Translations under genes and position numbers: made by a program
Part shown: piece after piece, positions 8,610-17,611 of the stretch
Layout of the letters: each line of letters opens with the position of its first letter
Numbering within the stretch: position 1 is the first letter of the stretch
The notes under the pieces: generated by a model
The model's input: the letters and a program-made list of their open reading frames with translations, nothing else
Databases searched by the model: none
What the model was told of the DNA's origin: nothing
Origin: Pseudomonas xantholysinigenes
Lineage (GTDB): Bacteria; Pseudomonadota; Gammaproteobacteria; Pseudomonadales; Pseudomonadaceae
Length of the DNA: 64,000 bases
Reading direction: 5' to 3'
NCBI RefSeq assembly: GCF_014268885.2
Contig: NZ_CP077095.1
Span: 877,001 to 941,000 of the forward strand

Positions 8610-9382
8610 GGCTGGTAACCCATCCGCCTGCTGACGGCCTCCACCGCCGCCAGCAGGCGTTGTGCCGCAGGCCCCTGTTCATCGGCATGAAAGATCGACG
8701 TCGGCCCGACCACGGTCATCACCGCGGCGATCTGGCCCATGGCGTTGAATATCGGGGCCGACAGCGCGTCAACCCCAGGCATCAGCAGGCCGTGGACGTG
8801 GTGCAGTCCGCGCTCACGGATCTGCGTCAGCAACGATGCATAGTCTTCGGCGGTCTGGTTCAACTGGGCCAGTTCCTGGTCACGCAGTTCCACGGTTTCC
8901 CGCTCAGGCAAATGGGCGGCGAACACCAGCCCGGTGGATGAGCTCAGCAGTGGCAGCACCGAGCCGATCTGGGTCACCACCGTGACCGCGCGCACGGCGG
9001 GCTCGATGCTCACCACGGTCGCGCCCTGGTTGCCCCATACCGCGATGAAACAGCTTTCGTTCAGTTCGTCGCGCAGTTGCGACAGCGGCAGCGCCGCCAC
9101 CTTCAGTACATCGATACTGCCCAGCGCCGCCATGCCCACCCGCAGCGCCTCACGCCCCAGGCCGTAGTGGTTGGTGGCCGGGTCTTGTTCGGCGAAGCCA
9201 CTGGCGATCAGCGCCTGCAGATAGCGGTGCACCTTGCTCGCGGGCATGTCGACATGCTCGGCCAAGCGTGACAGCGAGGTGGAGGGGGAGAGTTCGGCCA
9301 GGGCCTTGAGGATATCGGTGCCGACTTCCGCCGAACGGACCTTCTGTTTGCCGTTGTCGGTGTTGCTGCTGGCTTTGGCCAT
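8606..9382 (-). CDS. hmgR: IclR-family repressor of homogentisate catabolism HmgR
   Basis: A 258-residue IclR regulator. The N-terminal winged HTH (about residues 18-80, including SRLAEHVDMPASKVHRYLQA) is followed by the GAF-like effector-binding domain (about 90-250). It is divergent from hmgA with a 190-bp gap that contains the 17-bp palindrome 9457-9473. In P. putida, HmgR represses hmgABC and is released by homogentisate; assigning this gene that role rests on its position and family. The start ATG 9382 gives the expected length for the family. Its 3' end overlaps the toxin-like gene tail by 4 bp. Confidence 0.93.
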   Translation of the reverse strand: MAKASSNTDNGKQKVRSAEVGTDILKALAELSPSTSLSRLAEHVDMPASKVHRYLQALIASGFAEQDPATNHYGLGREALRVGMAALGSIDVLKVAALPLSQLRDELNESCFIAVWGNQGATVVSIEPAVRAVTVVTQIGSVLPLLSSSTGLVFAAHLPERETVELRDQELAQLNQTAEDYASLLTQIRERGLHHVHGLLMPGVDALSAPIFNAMGQIAAVMTVVGPTSIFHADEQGPAAQRLLAAVEAVSRRMGYQP

Positions 9383-9456
9383 GGGGGGCTTCTATACGGA
9401 ATTCGTGGGGTGGCGCCTTTATAGCTTGACGCCTGCGCGGGAGCAAATTACGTTAT

Positions 9457-9473
9457 TCGTAATCTGATTACGA
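9457..9473. promoter_or_regulatory. HmgR operator palindrome
   Basis: TCGTAATCTGATTACGA is a perfect 17-bp palindrome between hmgR and hmgA. A further partial copy (ATTACG-N5-CGTAAT, 9448-9464) overlaps it on the left. A 17-bp palindromic HmgR operator is described in P. putida; I infer that this is it. Confidence 0.8.
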
Positions 9474-9572
9474 TAAAAACAATGCAGACGCGCTGCCGCC
9501 CTTGGTGCCGGTTTCAGGATCGGGCTACGCAGCCAACTGCCCGCAACGGCTCCCAGCAGCCCGGAGGCACCG

Positions 9573-10874
9573 ATGACCCGCGCTACATCCCCAGAACTCC
9601 AGTACCTGAGCGGCTTCGGCAACGAATTCGCCAGCGAAGCCCTGCCCGGTGCGCTGCCGGTGGGGCAGAACTCGCCGCAGAAGGCGCCCTATGGCCTGTA
9701 TGCCGAACTGCTGTCGGGCACGGCGTTCACCATGACCCGCAGCGAGCTGCGCCGTACCTGGCTGTACCGCATCCGCCCATCGGCGCTGCACCCGCGCTTC
9801 GAGCGCCTGGTGCGCCAGCCGCTGACCGGGGCCCTGGGCCCGATCAACCCCAACCGCCTGCGCTGGAGCCCCCAGCCGATGCCGACCGAACCGACCGATT
9901 TCATCGACGGTTGGCTGCCGATGGTGGCCAACTCGGCATCGGAAAAACCGGCTGGCGTGAGCATCTACATCTACCGCGCCAACCGTTCCATGGAGCGGAT
10001 GTTCTTCAACGCCGACGGCGAGCTGCTGCTGGTGCCCGAGCAGGGCCGTCTGCGCATCGCCACCGAACTGGGCGTGCTCGAGGTCGAGCCGCTGGAGATC
10101 GCGGTGATCCCGCGGGGCATGAAGTTCCGTGTCGAGCTGCTCGATGCCCAGGCTCGTGGCTACCTCGCCGAGAACCATGGCGCACCGCTGCGTATTCCAG
10201 ACCTTGGTCCGATCGGCAGCAACGGCCTGGCCAACCCGCGTGATTTCCTCACCCCGGTGGCCCACTACGAAGAAACCACCGGCCCGGTGCAGTTGGTGCA
10301 GAAGTTCCTCGGCGAACACTGGGGCTGCGAGCTGCAGCATTCGCCGTTGGATGTGGTCGCCTGGCACGGCAGCAATGTGCCGTACAAGTACGACCTGCGC
10401 CGTTTCAACACCATCGGCACGGTCAGCTTCGACCACCCCGACCCATCGATCTTCACCGTGCTGACCTCGCCGACCAGCGTGCATGGCATGGCCAACATGG
10501 ACTTCGTGATCTTCCCGCCACGTTGGATGGTGGCCGAGAACACCTTCCGTCCACCATGGTTCCACCGCAACCTGATGAACGAGTTCATGGGCCTGATCCA
10601 GGGCGCCTACGATGCCAAGGCCGAAGGCTTCCTGCCCGGCGGCGCCTCGTTACACGGGGTGATGAGCGCCCATGGCCCGGATGCCGAAACCTGCGACAAG
10701 GCCATTGCCGCAGAGCTGGCGCCGCACAAGATCGACAACACCATGGCCTTCATGTTCGAGACCAGCCAGGTGCTGCGTCCGAGCCTCCAGGCCCTCGAAA
10801 GCCCGCAGTTGCAGGCCGACTACGATAGTTGCTGGGCGACCCTGCCGAGCACCTTCAACCCGAACCGGAGATAA
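9573..10874 (+). CDS. hmgA: homogentisate 1,2-dioxygenase
   Basis: A 433-residue non-haem Fe(II) extradiol-type dioxygenase that opens homogentisate to maleylacetoacetate, the central step of tyrosine and phenylalanine breakdown. The iron ligands expected for the family are present: His331 and Glu337 in HRNLMNEF and His367 in SAHGPD, and His288 in FDHPD sits where the acid/base residue is expected. The length is normal and nothing is truncated. A GGAGG at 9563-9567 supports ATG 9573. It is the first gene of the hmgA-fahA-maiA operon, followed after 3 bp by fahA. The cytoplasmic enzyme acts as a hexamer in studied members. Confidence 0.97.
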   Translation: MTRATSPELQYLSGFGNEFASEALPGALPVGQNSPQKAPYGLYAELLSGTAFTMTRSELRRTWLYRIRPSALHPRFERLVRQPLTGALGPINPNRLRWSPQPMPTEPTDFIDGWLPMVANSASEKPAGVSIYIYRANRSMERMFFNADGELLLVPEQGRLRIATELGVLEVEPLEIAVIPRGMKFRVELLDAQARGYLAENHGAPLRIPDLGPIGSNGLANPRDFLTPVAHYEETTGPVQLVQKFLGEHWGCELQHSPLDVVAWHGSNVPYKYDLRRFNTIGTVSFDHPDPSIFTVLTSPTSVHGMANMDFVIFPPRWMVAENTFRPPWFHRNLMNEFMGLIQGAYDAKAEGFLPGGASLHGVMSAHGPDAETCDKAIAAELAPHKIDNTMAFMFETSQVLRPSLQALESPQLQADYDSCWATLPSTFNPNRR

Positions 10875-10877
10875 CCG

Positions 10878-12170
10878 ATGAACCACACCGCCATTGCCCG
10901 TAGCTGGGTCGAGCACGCCAACGGGCACCGCGACTTCCCGCTGCAGAACCTGCCGCTGGGCATCTTCAGCCGGCCAGGCCAGGCACCGCGTTGCGGCGTG
11001 GCCATCGGCGACGCCATCCTCGACCTTGAAGCCGTGCTGGCCGCCGGGCTGTTCGATGGCGCGGCCAAGGCCGCTGTCGAGGCCACCGTCGGTGGCGCGT
11101 TGAACGCCTTCTTCGCCCTGGGCCGCACCGCCCGCGTGACCCTGCGCGAGCGCCTGCTGGCACTGCTGGGCGAGGGTAGCGAGCACCAGGATGCGCTGAA
11201 AGCCGCCCTGTATCCGGCCAGCGAGTGCCAACTGCACTTGCCGGCGAGGATCGGCGACTACACCGACTTCTACGTGGGCATCGAGCATGCCAAGAACGTC
11301 GGCAAGCTGTTCCGCCCGGACAACCCGCTGCTGCCCAACTACAAGTACGTGCCGATCGGCTACCACGGCCGCGCCTCGACCATTCGCCCGTCCGGCACTG
11401 ACGTGCGCCGCCCCAAGGGTCAGACCTTGCCGGCCGGCCAGACCGAGCCGAGCTTCGGTCCCTGCGCGCGCCTGGACTATGAGCTGGAGCTGGGTATCTG
11501 GATCGGCCAGGGCAATGAGATGGGACAGTCGATTGCGGTGGGCGACGCCGCCGAGCACGTGGCCGGCTACTGCCTGCTCAATGACTGGTCGGCGCGGGAC
11601 ATCCAGGCCTGGGAATACCAGCCGCTAGGCCCGTTCCTGTCCAAGAGCTTCATCACCAGCGTCTCACCCTGGGTGGTCACCGCCGAGGCCCTGGAGCCAT
11701 TCCGTTGCGCCCAACCCGCGCGCCCCGAGGGCGACCCGCAGCCGCTGTCGTACCTTCTGGACAAGCGCGACCAGGCCGGCGGTGCCTTCGATATCGAGCT
11801 GGAAGTGCTGCTGCTGACCGCGCGCATGCGCGAGCAGAACCTGCCGGCTCATCGCCTTACGCTGAGCAACACCCGCAGCATGTACTGGACCGTGGCGCAG
11901 ATGGTCGCCCACCACAGCGTCAACGGCTGCCAGCTGCAACCGGGCGACCTGTTCGGTTCGGGCACTTTGTCGGGGGCAGCGGCGGGTTCGTTCGGCAGCC
12001 TGCTCGAGATCACCGAGGGCGGCAAGCACCCGGTGCAGCTGGCCAGTGGCGAGGTGCGCAAGTTCCTCGAGGACGGCGACGAGATCATCCTGCGGGCCCG
12101 CTGCGTGTCTGACGGCGTGGCCAGCATCGGCTTCGGCGAGTGCCGCGGCACCATCGTCGCGGCCAACTGA
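10878..12170 (+). CDS. fahA: fumarylacetoacetase
   Basis: A 430-residue fumarylacetoacetate hydrolase (hmgB in P. putida nomenclature) that splits fumarylacetoacetate into fumarate and acetoacetate. The N-terminal SH3-like domain (about residues 1-120) is followed by the FAH catalytic fold. Metal-binding and catalytic features are visible: DYTDFYVGIEHAKNVG (about 125-140), GYHGRAS, the LDYELELG Glu pair and NDWSARDIQAWEYQPLGPF. A ribosome-binding site (CCGGAG, 10865-10870) lies at the end of hmgA, so expression is coupled to hmgA. Its stop is 9 bp before maiA. Confidence 0.97.
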   Translation: MNHTAIARSWVEHANGHRDFPLQNLPLGIFSRPGQAPRCGVAIGDAILDLEAVLAAGLFDGAAKAAVEATVGGALNAFFALGRTARVTLRERLLALLGEGSEHQDALKAALYPASECQLHLPARIGDYTDFYVGIEHAKNVGKLFRPDNPLLPNYKYVPIGYHGRASTIRPSGTDVRRPKGQTLPAGQTEPSFGPCARLDYELELGIWIGQGNEMGQSIAVGDAAEHVAGYCLLNDWSARDIQAWEYQPLGPFLSKSFITSVSPWVVTAEALEPFRCAQPARPEGDPQPLSYLLDKRDQAGGAFDIELEVLLLTARMREQNLPAHRLTLSNTRSMYWTVAQMVAHHSVNGCQLQPGDLFGSGTLSGAAAGSFGSLLEITEGGKHPVQLASGEVRKFLEDGDEIILRARCVSDGVASIGFGECRGTIVAAN

Positions 12171-12181
12171 GGAGGCAGGCG

Positions 12182-12811
12182 ATGGAGCTGTTCACCTACT
12201 ACCGTTCCACCTCGTCGTATCGGGTGCGCATCGCCCTGGCGCTCAAAGGCCTTGAGTACCAGGCCAAGCCTGTGAACCTGCTCAAGGGCGAACAGCGCGG
12301 TGAGGATTACCTGGCGCTCAACCCGCAAGGGCGGGTGCCGGCCCTGCGTACCGATGACGGCGCGTTGCTGGTGCAGTCGCCGGCAATCATCGAGTACCTC
12401 GAAGAGGCTTATCCACAGCCCGCGCTGCTGCCGACCTGTGCCAAGACCCGGGCCCAGGTGCGTGGCGTGGCGGCGATCATCGGCTGCGATATCCATCCAT
12501 TGCACAACGTCAGCGTGCTCAACCAGCTGCGTCAGTTGGGGCATGACGAAACCCAGGTCAACCAGTGGATTGGTCACTGGATCAGCCAAGGGTTGGCGGC
12601 GATCGAGCAGTTGATTGGCGATGATGGCTTTTGCTTCGGTGCCACGCCGGGGCTGGCTGATATCTACCTGATCCCGCAGTTGTATGCGGCCGAGCGATTC
12701 AACATCGACCTCGGCGGTTACCCGCGCATTCGCCGCGTGGCCGCCCTGGCCGAGCAGCACCCAGCCTTCCAGCAAGCCCACCCAGCGAGGCAGCCCGACA
12801 CTCCCAACTGA
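12182..12811 (+). CDS. maiA: maleylacetoacetate isomerase (zeta-class GST)
   Basis: A 209-residue zeta-class glutathione transferase (hmgC) that isomerises maleylacetoacetate to fumarylacetoacetate using glutathione. The N-terminal thioredoxin-like domain opens MELFTYYRSTSSYRVRIALA; the usual SSC(S/A)xRVR signature reads STSSYRVR, so the Cys of many members is absent but the active-site Ser pair remains. Residues about 50-70 (NPQGRVPALRTDDGALL...SPAIIEYL) are the glutathione gamma-Glu binding loop. ATG 12182 follows GGAGG at 12171-12175. It is the last enzyme gene of the operon; a REP pair and the MFS gene follow. Confidence 0.95.
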   Translation: MELFTYYRSTSSYRVRIALALKGLEYQAKPVNLLKGEQRGEDYLALNPQGRVPALRTDDGALLVQSPAIIEYLEEAYPQPALLPTCAKTRAQVRGVAAIIGCDIHPLHNVSVLNQLRQLGHDETQVNQWIGHWISQGLAAIEQLIGDDGFCFGATPGLADIYLIPQLYAAERFNIDLGGYPRIRRVAALAEQHPAFQQAHPARQPDTPN

Positions 12812-12839
12812 ACACCAACTCCTGGTGTTGGCTGGGACT

Positions 12840-12912
12840 CTGTGGGAGCGGGTTTACCCGCGAATGCAATGGTGAGGCCACCGACGCTTTCGCGGGTAAA
12901 CCGGCTCCCAAA
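12840..12912. repeat. REP inverted pair
   Basis: CTGTGGGAGCGGGTTTACCCGCGAA (from 12840) faces a copy in the opposite orientation (TTTCGCGGGTAAACCGGCTCCCA, to 12910). It lies between maiA and the MFS gene, so it could attenuate read-through or stabilise the upstream mRNA. Confidence 0.8.
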
Positions 12913-13004
12913 GAGACCGTGTCAACCGGCAGGAGCCGGCAAGCCGGCACCTGCGGATACCATCGCGCTCCCATGGCATAACAATAAAAGACAGGTACCT
13001 TGCG

Positions 13005-14354
13005 ATGAACAACCAGATAGCCAGCTTCCGCGCGGCGCTCGACGCGCGCCCGGTGTCCCCCTACCAGTGGTGCCTGTTGTTGCTGTTGGTCCTGCTGCTG
13101 GTCACCGATGGTTATGATGCCCAGGTGCTGGGCTATGTGATCCCCGCGCTGGCCCAGGACTGGGGCCTGGAAAAGGCCGCCTTCGGGCCGGTGTTCAGCG
13201 CCAACCTTCTGGGCCTGACGCTCGGTTCGCTGGCGGTGACGCCGTTGGCCGACCGCTTCGGCGTGCGGCGGGTGTTGCTGTGCTGCGTGCTGCTGTATGC
13301 CAGCCTGACGGTGCTGATGGTGTTCGCTACGTCCCTCGATAGCCTGATGCTGGCGCGCTTTCTTTGCGGTATCGGCATGGGCGGCGCCATGCCCAGCGCC
13401 ATGGCACTGATGGCCGATTACGCACCGCCGCGCCTGCGCACCCTGATGGTGACCCTGGCTGCCTGCGGTTTTTCGTTGGGCGGCGCGGCGGGAGGCTTTG
13501 TCGCCGCAGGCTTCATCGACCGTCATGGTTGGCAGGCGGTGTTCCTGGCCGGTGGCGTGGCACCGTTGCTGCTGTTCCCCTTCCTGTATTTCTTCTTGCC
13601 CGAATCACTGCCACGCCTGTTGCGCGACGCGCCGCCCTATTGGCGTTTGCAGCATATCTGCACGCGGCTGCTGCCCGGCTGGAAGGTGCCGGAGGCGCAG
13701 TTGGACGCCGATGAGCCAGCACCCGGCAAGTTGACCGTGGTGGCGTTGTTCCGTGGCGGTTTTGCCCGGCCAACCCTGCTGCTGTGGAGCACCTTCTTCG
13801 TCAGCCTGATCCTGCTGTACTTCATGATCAGCTGGCTGCCGTCGCTGTTGCAGGACAGCGGCCTGGCGCTGAACCAGGCGAACCTGGTGACCTCGCTGTT
13901 CCTGTTTGCCGGCACCCTGGGCGCGGTATGCATGGCCTGGTGCGCCGACCGCATGCTCAACAAGGCACGCCTGCTGGCCGGTGTGCTGCTGGGGGCGGCG
14001 CTGTTCAGCGTGCTGGTGGGCTTGAACCATGCAGACCCGCGCTGGTTGGTGCCGAGCGTGTTCGCCGCCGGCTTCTGCATCATTGGCGGACAGCTCACGC
14101 TCAATGCCTTTGTCAGCAACTTCTACCCGGCCCAGGTGCGCGCCACCGGCACCGGTTGGGCCCTCGGCGTGGGGCGCTTCGGCTCGATCCTCGGGCCGTT
14201 GCTGGGGAGCCTGCTGCTGACCTTGCACATGCCGGTGGAACAGATTTTCTATTTCTGTGCGGTGCCGGCATTGCTTGGCGCCTTGCTGATCTGCCAAGTG
14301 CGTGCGCCTCGCTCGCATGAGGTGGCGGTCAAGGCCCAAGCGTTAGTGGATTGA
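13005..14354 (+). CDS. MFS transporter, aromatic acid:H+ symporter type
   Basis: A 449-residue inner-membrane permease with about 12 hydrophobic segments. The DGYDAQVLGYVIPAL motif at the end of the first helix and the loop 2-3 motif PLADRFGVRRVL match the AAHS family (PcaK, BenK and relatives). It lies on the same strand as hmgA-fahA-maiA, 193 bp downstream, with a REP pair between them. This suggests uptake of homogentisate or another aromatic acid that feeds the pathway, but the substrate is an inference. The 3' end overlaps the convergent SirB1-type gene by 12 bp. Confidence 0.85.
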   Translation: MNNQIASFRAALDARPVSPYQWCLLLLLVLLLVTDGYDAQVLGYVIPALAQDWGLEKAAFGPVFSANLLGLTLGSLAVTPLADRFGVRRVLLCCVLLYASLTVLMVFATSLDSLMLARFLCGIGMGGAMPSAMALMADYAPPRLRTLMVTLAACGFSLGGAAGGFVAAGFIDRHGWQAVFLAGGVAPLLLFPFLYFFLPESLPRLLRDAPPYWRLQHICTRLLPGWKVPEAQLDADEPAPGKLTVVALFRGGFARPTLLLWSTFFVSLILLYFMISWLPSLLQDSGLALNQANLVTSLFLFAGTLGAVCMAWCADRMLNKARLLAGVLLGAALFSVLVGLNHADPRWLVPSVFAAGFCIIGGQLTLNAFVSNFYPAQVRATGTGWALGVGRFGSILGPLLGSLLLTLHMPVEQIFYFCAVPALLGALLICQVRAPRSHEVAVKAQALVD

Positions 14355-15149
14355 GCGCTTGCTGGCGGGCAGTTGGCCGAGTCGTTCGCTCAGTTTCAGC
14401 CGTTGTACCGGGTCGTCGGTCAGCAGCAGGGCATGCTCCAGGTCGAAGCGTTCGGCCTGCGGGCAGTCCAGATGCTGGTACAGGGTGGCACGGGCCAGAT
14501 AATCGTTGACCTGCACCGGCCCTAACTGCATGACCCGCTCGGCGTCGACCAGCGCGGCCAGGTCGTTGTCGTTGCTGCTGTGCAGCTGGCGCAGGTTGCG
14601 TGACAGGCGCTGGAGCATCTGCATCGGCGTGGCCGCGCGCAGGTGTTCGGCGGTCAGTGGCAGGTGCGGGCCGAACTGGCGGGCGAGCAGCTCGCGGCAA
14701 TCGGCGGGGTACAGGCGGCGGCCGCCGCAGGGGTCGAGCAGATGATCGGCGCCGGGCACCCGCAGCAGGAAATGGCCGGGAAAATTGACCCCTTCCAGCG
14801 GGATCGACAGGCGCCGCGCCAGCTCCAGGGCAAGGATGGCCAGCAGCAGCGGTTGCCCGCGCCGGCGTTGCAGCACTTTGTCCATCAGCGCGGCTTGTGG
14901 ACGCAGCGGCAGGTACTCATCCTGCTGGTAACCCAAGGCATTGAGCTGGCGCAGCAGCGGTTGCGCCAGTTCGTTCAATGGCAGCATCGGCAGTTGGGTG
15001 CTGACCTCTCGCTGCAGGGTGTGCAGGTGCGTGAGGCTGGCAGCGGGTTCGACGCTGCAGTCATGCTCGGCGGCGATCCACAGCGCGGCTTCCAGCAGGG
15101 CGACCGGCTCGCGCTCCAGGCAGGCCAGGCAGGCTTGGCGTGGGTTCAT
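14343..15149 (-). CDS. SirB1-family transglutaminase-like/TPR protein
   Basis: A 268-residue soluble protein. The N-terminal two thirds are a SirB1 N-terminal (transglutaminase-like) domain: LMDKVLQRRRGQPLLLAILALELARRL at about 88-114, then FPGHFLLR and LLDPCGGRRLYPADC. In this family the segment following 'RRG' normally carries a conserved Pro/Ser motif and His (GHFLLR). The last part is TPR-like (LARATLYQHLDCPQAERFDLEHAL). The biochemical function of the family is not known. It converges on the MFS gene with overlapping stops and diverges from the leucine-dehydrogenase-like gene. Confidence 0.82.
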   Translation of the reverse strand: MNPRQACLACLEREPVALLEAALWIAAEHDCSVEPAASLTHLHTLQREVSTQLPMLPLNELAQPLLRQLNALGYQQDEYLPLRPQAALMDKVLQRRRGQPLLLAILALELARRLSIPLEGVNFPGHFLLRVPGADHLLDPCGGRRLYPADCRELLARQFGPHLPLTAEHLRAATPMQMLQRLSRNLRQLHSSNDNDLAALVDAERVMQLGPVQVNDYLARATLYQHLDCPQAERFDLEHALLLTDDPVQRLKLSERLGQLPASKRSIH

Positions 15150-15273
15150 GGGGGCTTCTCCATCACGCTTAACTTGTAGCCCTGGCCGGGCTTTTCGTCC
15201 AGTGGTCCGCCCGCGCGGTGACTGGGCTTGACCTGTTTATACTGGTAGCAGCACCTCACGGGGGAGCCCGTCG

Positions 15274-16293
15274 ATGTTCGCGCTCATGCAAAGCACCCGT
15301 ACCCAGTCATTGCACCTGTTCATCGACCCGCCCACGGGCCTGAAGGCGGTGGTTGTGATCCACAGCGAACAGCTGGGCCCCGCCATGGGCGGTTGCCGCT
15401 ACCTGCCGTATGCCGACGACGAAAGCGCCATGAGCGACGCCATCCGCCTGGCCCAGGGCATGAGCTACAAGGCCGCCCTGGCCGGGCTACCCATGGGTGG
15501 CGGCAAGGCGGTGATCGTGCGCAATCCCCATGTGGAAAACCGCGCGGCGCTGTTCGAGGCGTTTGGCCGCTTCGTCGATACCTTGCAGGGGCGCTTCATC
15601 ACCGCGGTGGACAGTGGCACGTCGACCCTGGACATGGACTGCATCGCCCAGTCCACGCCTTACGTCACCAGCACCACCGCCTCGGGCGATCCCTCGCCCC
15701 ACGCGGCGTTGGGCGTGTTCGCCGGTATTCGCGCGACTTCGATGGCCCGCCTGGGCAGCGATAACCTGGAAGGCTTGCGGGTGGCGGTGCAGGGCTTGGG
15801 GAACGTGGGTTATGCGTTGGCCGAGCAACTGCATGCGGCGGGGGCCGAGTTGCTGGTCAGCGACCTGGACCCGGGGCGGGTGCGCCTGGCCGTGGAGCAG
15901 TTCAATGCCCATCCCGTGCCCCACGAAGCCCTGGTCAGCACGCCGTGCGACATCTTTGCGCCTTGCGGCGTAGGGCCGGTGTTGAACGGGCAGAGCGTGA
16001 TGCAGCTGCGCTGTGCGGCGGTGGCGGGCTCGGCAAACAACCAACTGACCACGATGCAGGTGGCTGATCAACTGGAAAGCCGCGGAATCCTGTACGCGCC
16101 GGATTACGTGATCAATGCAGGTGGGTTGATCTATGTGGCGTTGACCCATAGAGGGGAAGCGGTGGGGACCATCACGGCGCACTTGGCGCGAATTCCCACG
16201 CGCCTGACCGAGGTGTTCGCCCATGCCCAGGCCGAGAAGCGCTCGCCGGCCAGGGTGGCGCAGATGCTGGCCGAGCGCTTGTTGTACGGCTGA
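15274..16293 (+). CDS. Glu/Leu/Phe/Val dehydrogenase (leucine dehydrogenase-like)
   Basis: A 339-residue NAD-dependent amino-acid dehydrogenase of the Leu/Phe/Val type (the short hexameric/octameric class). MSYKAALAGLPMGGGKAV (residues 63-80) carries the substrate-binding Lys67 and catalytic Lys78; the Rossmann motif GLGNVG follows at about 174-179, and CGVGPVLN and NNQL are conserved in leucine dehydrogenases. It oxidatively deaminates branched-chain or aromatic amino acids to 2-oxo acids. Next to homogentisate genes a role in phenylalanine or branched-chain amino acid use is plausible, but specificity is unproven. GGGGGAG at 15260-15266 supports ATG 15274. Confidence 0.9.
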   Translation: MFALMQSTRTQSLHLFIDPPTGLKAVVVIHSEQLGPAMGGCRYLPYADDESAMSDAIRLAQGMSYKAALAGLPMGGGKAVIVRNPHVENRAALFEAFGRFVDTLQGRFITAVDSGTSTLDMDCIAQSTPYVTSTTASGDPSPHAALGVFAGIRATSMARLGSDNLEGLRVAVQGLGNVGYALAEQLHAAGAELLVSDLDPGRVRLAVEQFNAHPVPHEALVSTPCDIFAPCGVGPVLNGQSVMQLRCAAVAGSANNQLTTMQVADQLESRGILYAPDYVINAGGLIYVALTHRGEAVGTITAHLARIPTRLTEVFAHAQAEKRSPARVAQMLAERLLYG

Positions 16294-16361
16294 AAAACGG
16301 GTGCTGTGTGCTGTCATGCTCCCAGTGCAAGCAACGGTCTTGCTGAGATTGCTCAACCGGG

Positions 16362-16624
16362 CGCGATCCCTGTGGGAGCAACTGTCTTGCTCAATTTCTA
16401 GAATCTGGCGCGATCCGTACGGGAGCGGGCTTGCCCGCGAACACCGGCGAAGCCGGTGCCAGGCACCGCGTCGCCTGCTTCGCGGGTAAACCCGCTCCCA
16501 CAGGTGCAGTGCATGTCCTGAGGTCGGCGCGATCCCTGTGGGAGCGGCTTTAGCCGCGAACACCGGCGTAGCCGGTGCCAGGCATCGCGTTGCTTGCTTC
16601 GCGGTAGCCCGCTCCCACAGGGGG
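16362..16624. repeat. REP cluster (several alternating elements)
   Basis: At least four elements alternate in orientation: one degenerate type (GGGAGCAACTGTCTTGCTCAA, 16374-16394) and three of the GGGAGCGGGC/CCCGCTCCCA type, the latter separated by ACACCGGCGnAGCCGGTGCCAGGC palindromes. The spacer CAGTGCATGTCCTGAGGTCGGCGCGATCC between the two larger hairpins recurs with small changes near 36.3 kb and 43.6 kb. The cluster fills the 360-bp gap between the leucine-dehydrogenase-like gene and yebG. Confidence 0.85.
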
Positions 16625-16652
16625 CGCGCAAGGCACTGGGGTAGTGTCGAAG

Positions 16653-16916
16653 TTACTCGGCCGCGCCGCCTTCGAGCAGCTCGGCCAGCGCATCAGGCTG
16701 GCTCTTGAACGCGCGGGCGAACACATCGCGGTTCTTGGCCATGTAGATACCGGCCTCTTCGACCTGCTGCTCGCTCAGCGACGGCACCGCCTTGTGCAGT
16801 ACCTCGGCCAGGCGCTCGGCCAGCTCGAGCATCTTGTCGTGACGGTCTGCTTCGGCCTTATCCATGAACAAGCGCTCCGGGTCGCGGCTGCTGCGGTACA
16901 TCACTTCGACGGCCAT
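16653..16916 (-). CDS. yebG: YebG-family SOS-induced protein
   Basis: An 87-residue small acidic protein. The opening MAVEVMYRSSRDPERLFMDK and EADRHDKMLELAERLAEVL match the E. coli DNA-damage-inducible protein YebG (MAVEVKY..., EADAYDKMLDLADLL). The function in the SOS response is not defined biochemically; it is regulated by LexA in E. coli. The 16-bp LexA box 42 bp upstream of its start, at 16959-16974, supports the same control here. It is divergent from psiE. Confidence 0.9.
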   Translation of the reverse strand: MAVEVMYRSSRDPERLFMDKAEADRHDKMLELAERLAEVLHKAVPSLSEQQVEEAGIYMAKNRDVFARAFKSQPDALAELLEGGAAE

Positions 16917-16958
16917 TCATCACCTCTATGCCTTTTTGCTGGTTGGGTTGGCAGATAA

Positions 16959-16974
16959 CTGTATTTTTATACAG
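16959..16974. promoter_or_regulatory. LexA (SOS) box
   Basis: CTGTATTTTTATACAG fits the gammaproteobacterial LexA consensus CTG-N10-CAG with an AT-rich centre and good inner symmetry. It lies in the yebG/psiE divergent region, close to the yebG start. It could also affect psiE, whose start is 163 bp away. Confidence 0.88.
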
Positions 16975-17137
16975 TACAGGTTCAAGCCACCGCCCCGCAA
17001 CCGCAATGATGGCCCTTTATGCTGAAAACAGCGTAGCCCACAGGTGCCCTGCGGCAATCGGCCGCCTTCCAAGGCAAGGGCCTGGCCCTTTAACTGCATG
17101 CCACAAGACCTTCAGCCGTATCGGGGAATCGAACATC

Positions 17138-17608
17138 GTGAACATCAAATGGGCAGAAAAACTGCGCAAGGGCCTGCATGGCTCGGCCGACTCGCTGGGC
17201 AACCTGTGCGTGGAGGCGTTCCACTACCTGGCGCTGTTCGGTATCGGCGCGATCACCGCCTATGCGGCAGTGGTGACATTCCTCGACATGCTGGGCAAGG
17301 GCGGGGTCAGCGTCGACGACATCCTGCTGCTGTTCATCTACCTGGAACTGGGCGCGATGGTGGGGATTTATTTCAAGACCAACCACATGCCGATCCGCTT
17401 CCTGCTGTATGTGGCGATCACCGCGCTGACCCGCCTGCTGATCGGCGACGTGTCGCACCACAAGGCGCCGGATGTCGGCTTGCTGTATGTGTGCGGCGGC
17501 ATCCTGCTGCTGGCCTTCGCCATTCTGGTGGTGCGCTACGCCTCGTATCGCTACCCATCGACCAAGGCGCTGGATGCCAGCGGCAAGGAAGTGGATGAGG
17601 GCAAGTAG
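17138..17608 (+). CDS. psiE: PsiE-family membrane protein (phosphate-starvation-inducible type)
   Basis: A 156-residue inner-membrane protein with four hydrophobic segments (about residues 28-48, 61-76, 87-103 and 112-132). The stretch LLLFIYLELGAMVGIYFKTNHMPIRFLLYVAITALTR is characteristic of PsiE, a phosphate-starvation-inducible protein of unknown function in E. coli. GTG 17138 is chosen since it opens directly before the first conserved residues (NIKWAEKLRKG) and GGGG lies upstream; the frame is open further upstream but has no conserved sequence. The family assignment is good; the physiological role is unknown. Confidence 0.85.
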   Translation: MNIKWAEKLRKGLHGSADSLGNLCVEAFHYLALFGIGAITAYAAVVTFLDMLGKGGVSVDDILLLFIYLELGAMVGIYFKTNHMPIRFLLYVAITALTRLLIGDVSHHKAPDVGLLYVCGGILLLAFAILVVRYASYRYPSTKALDASGKEVDEGK

Positions 17609-17611
17609 GCC

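Noticed and set aside
16362-16624. CRISPR-like array
   Set aside because: Repeats alternate in orientation, have internal symmetry and variable spacing, and there are no cas genes. They are REP elements.
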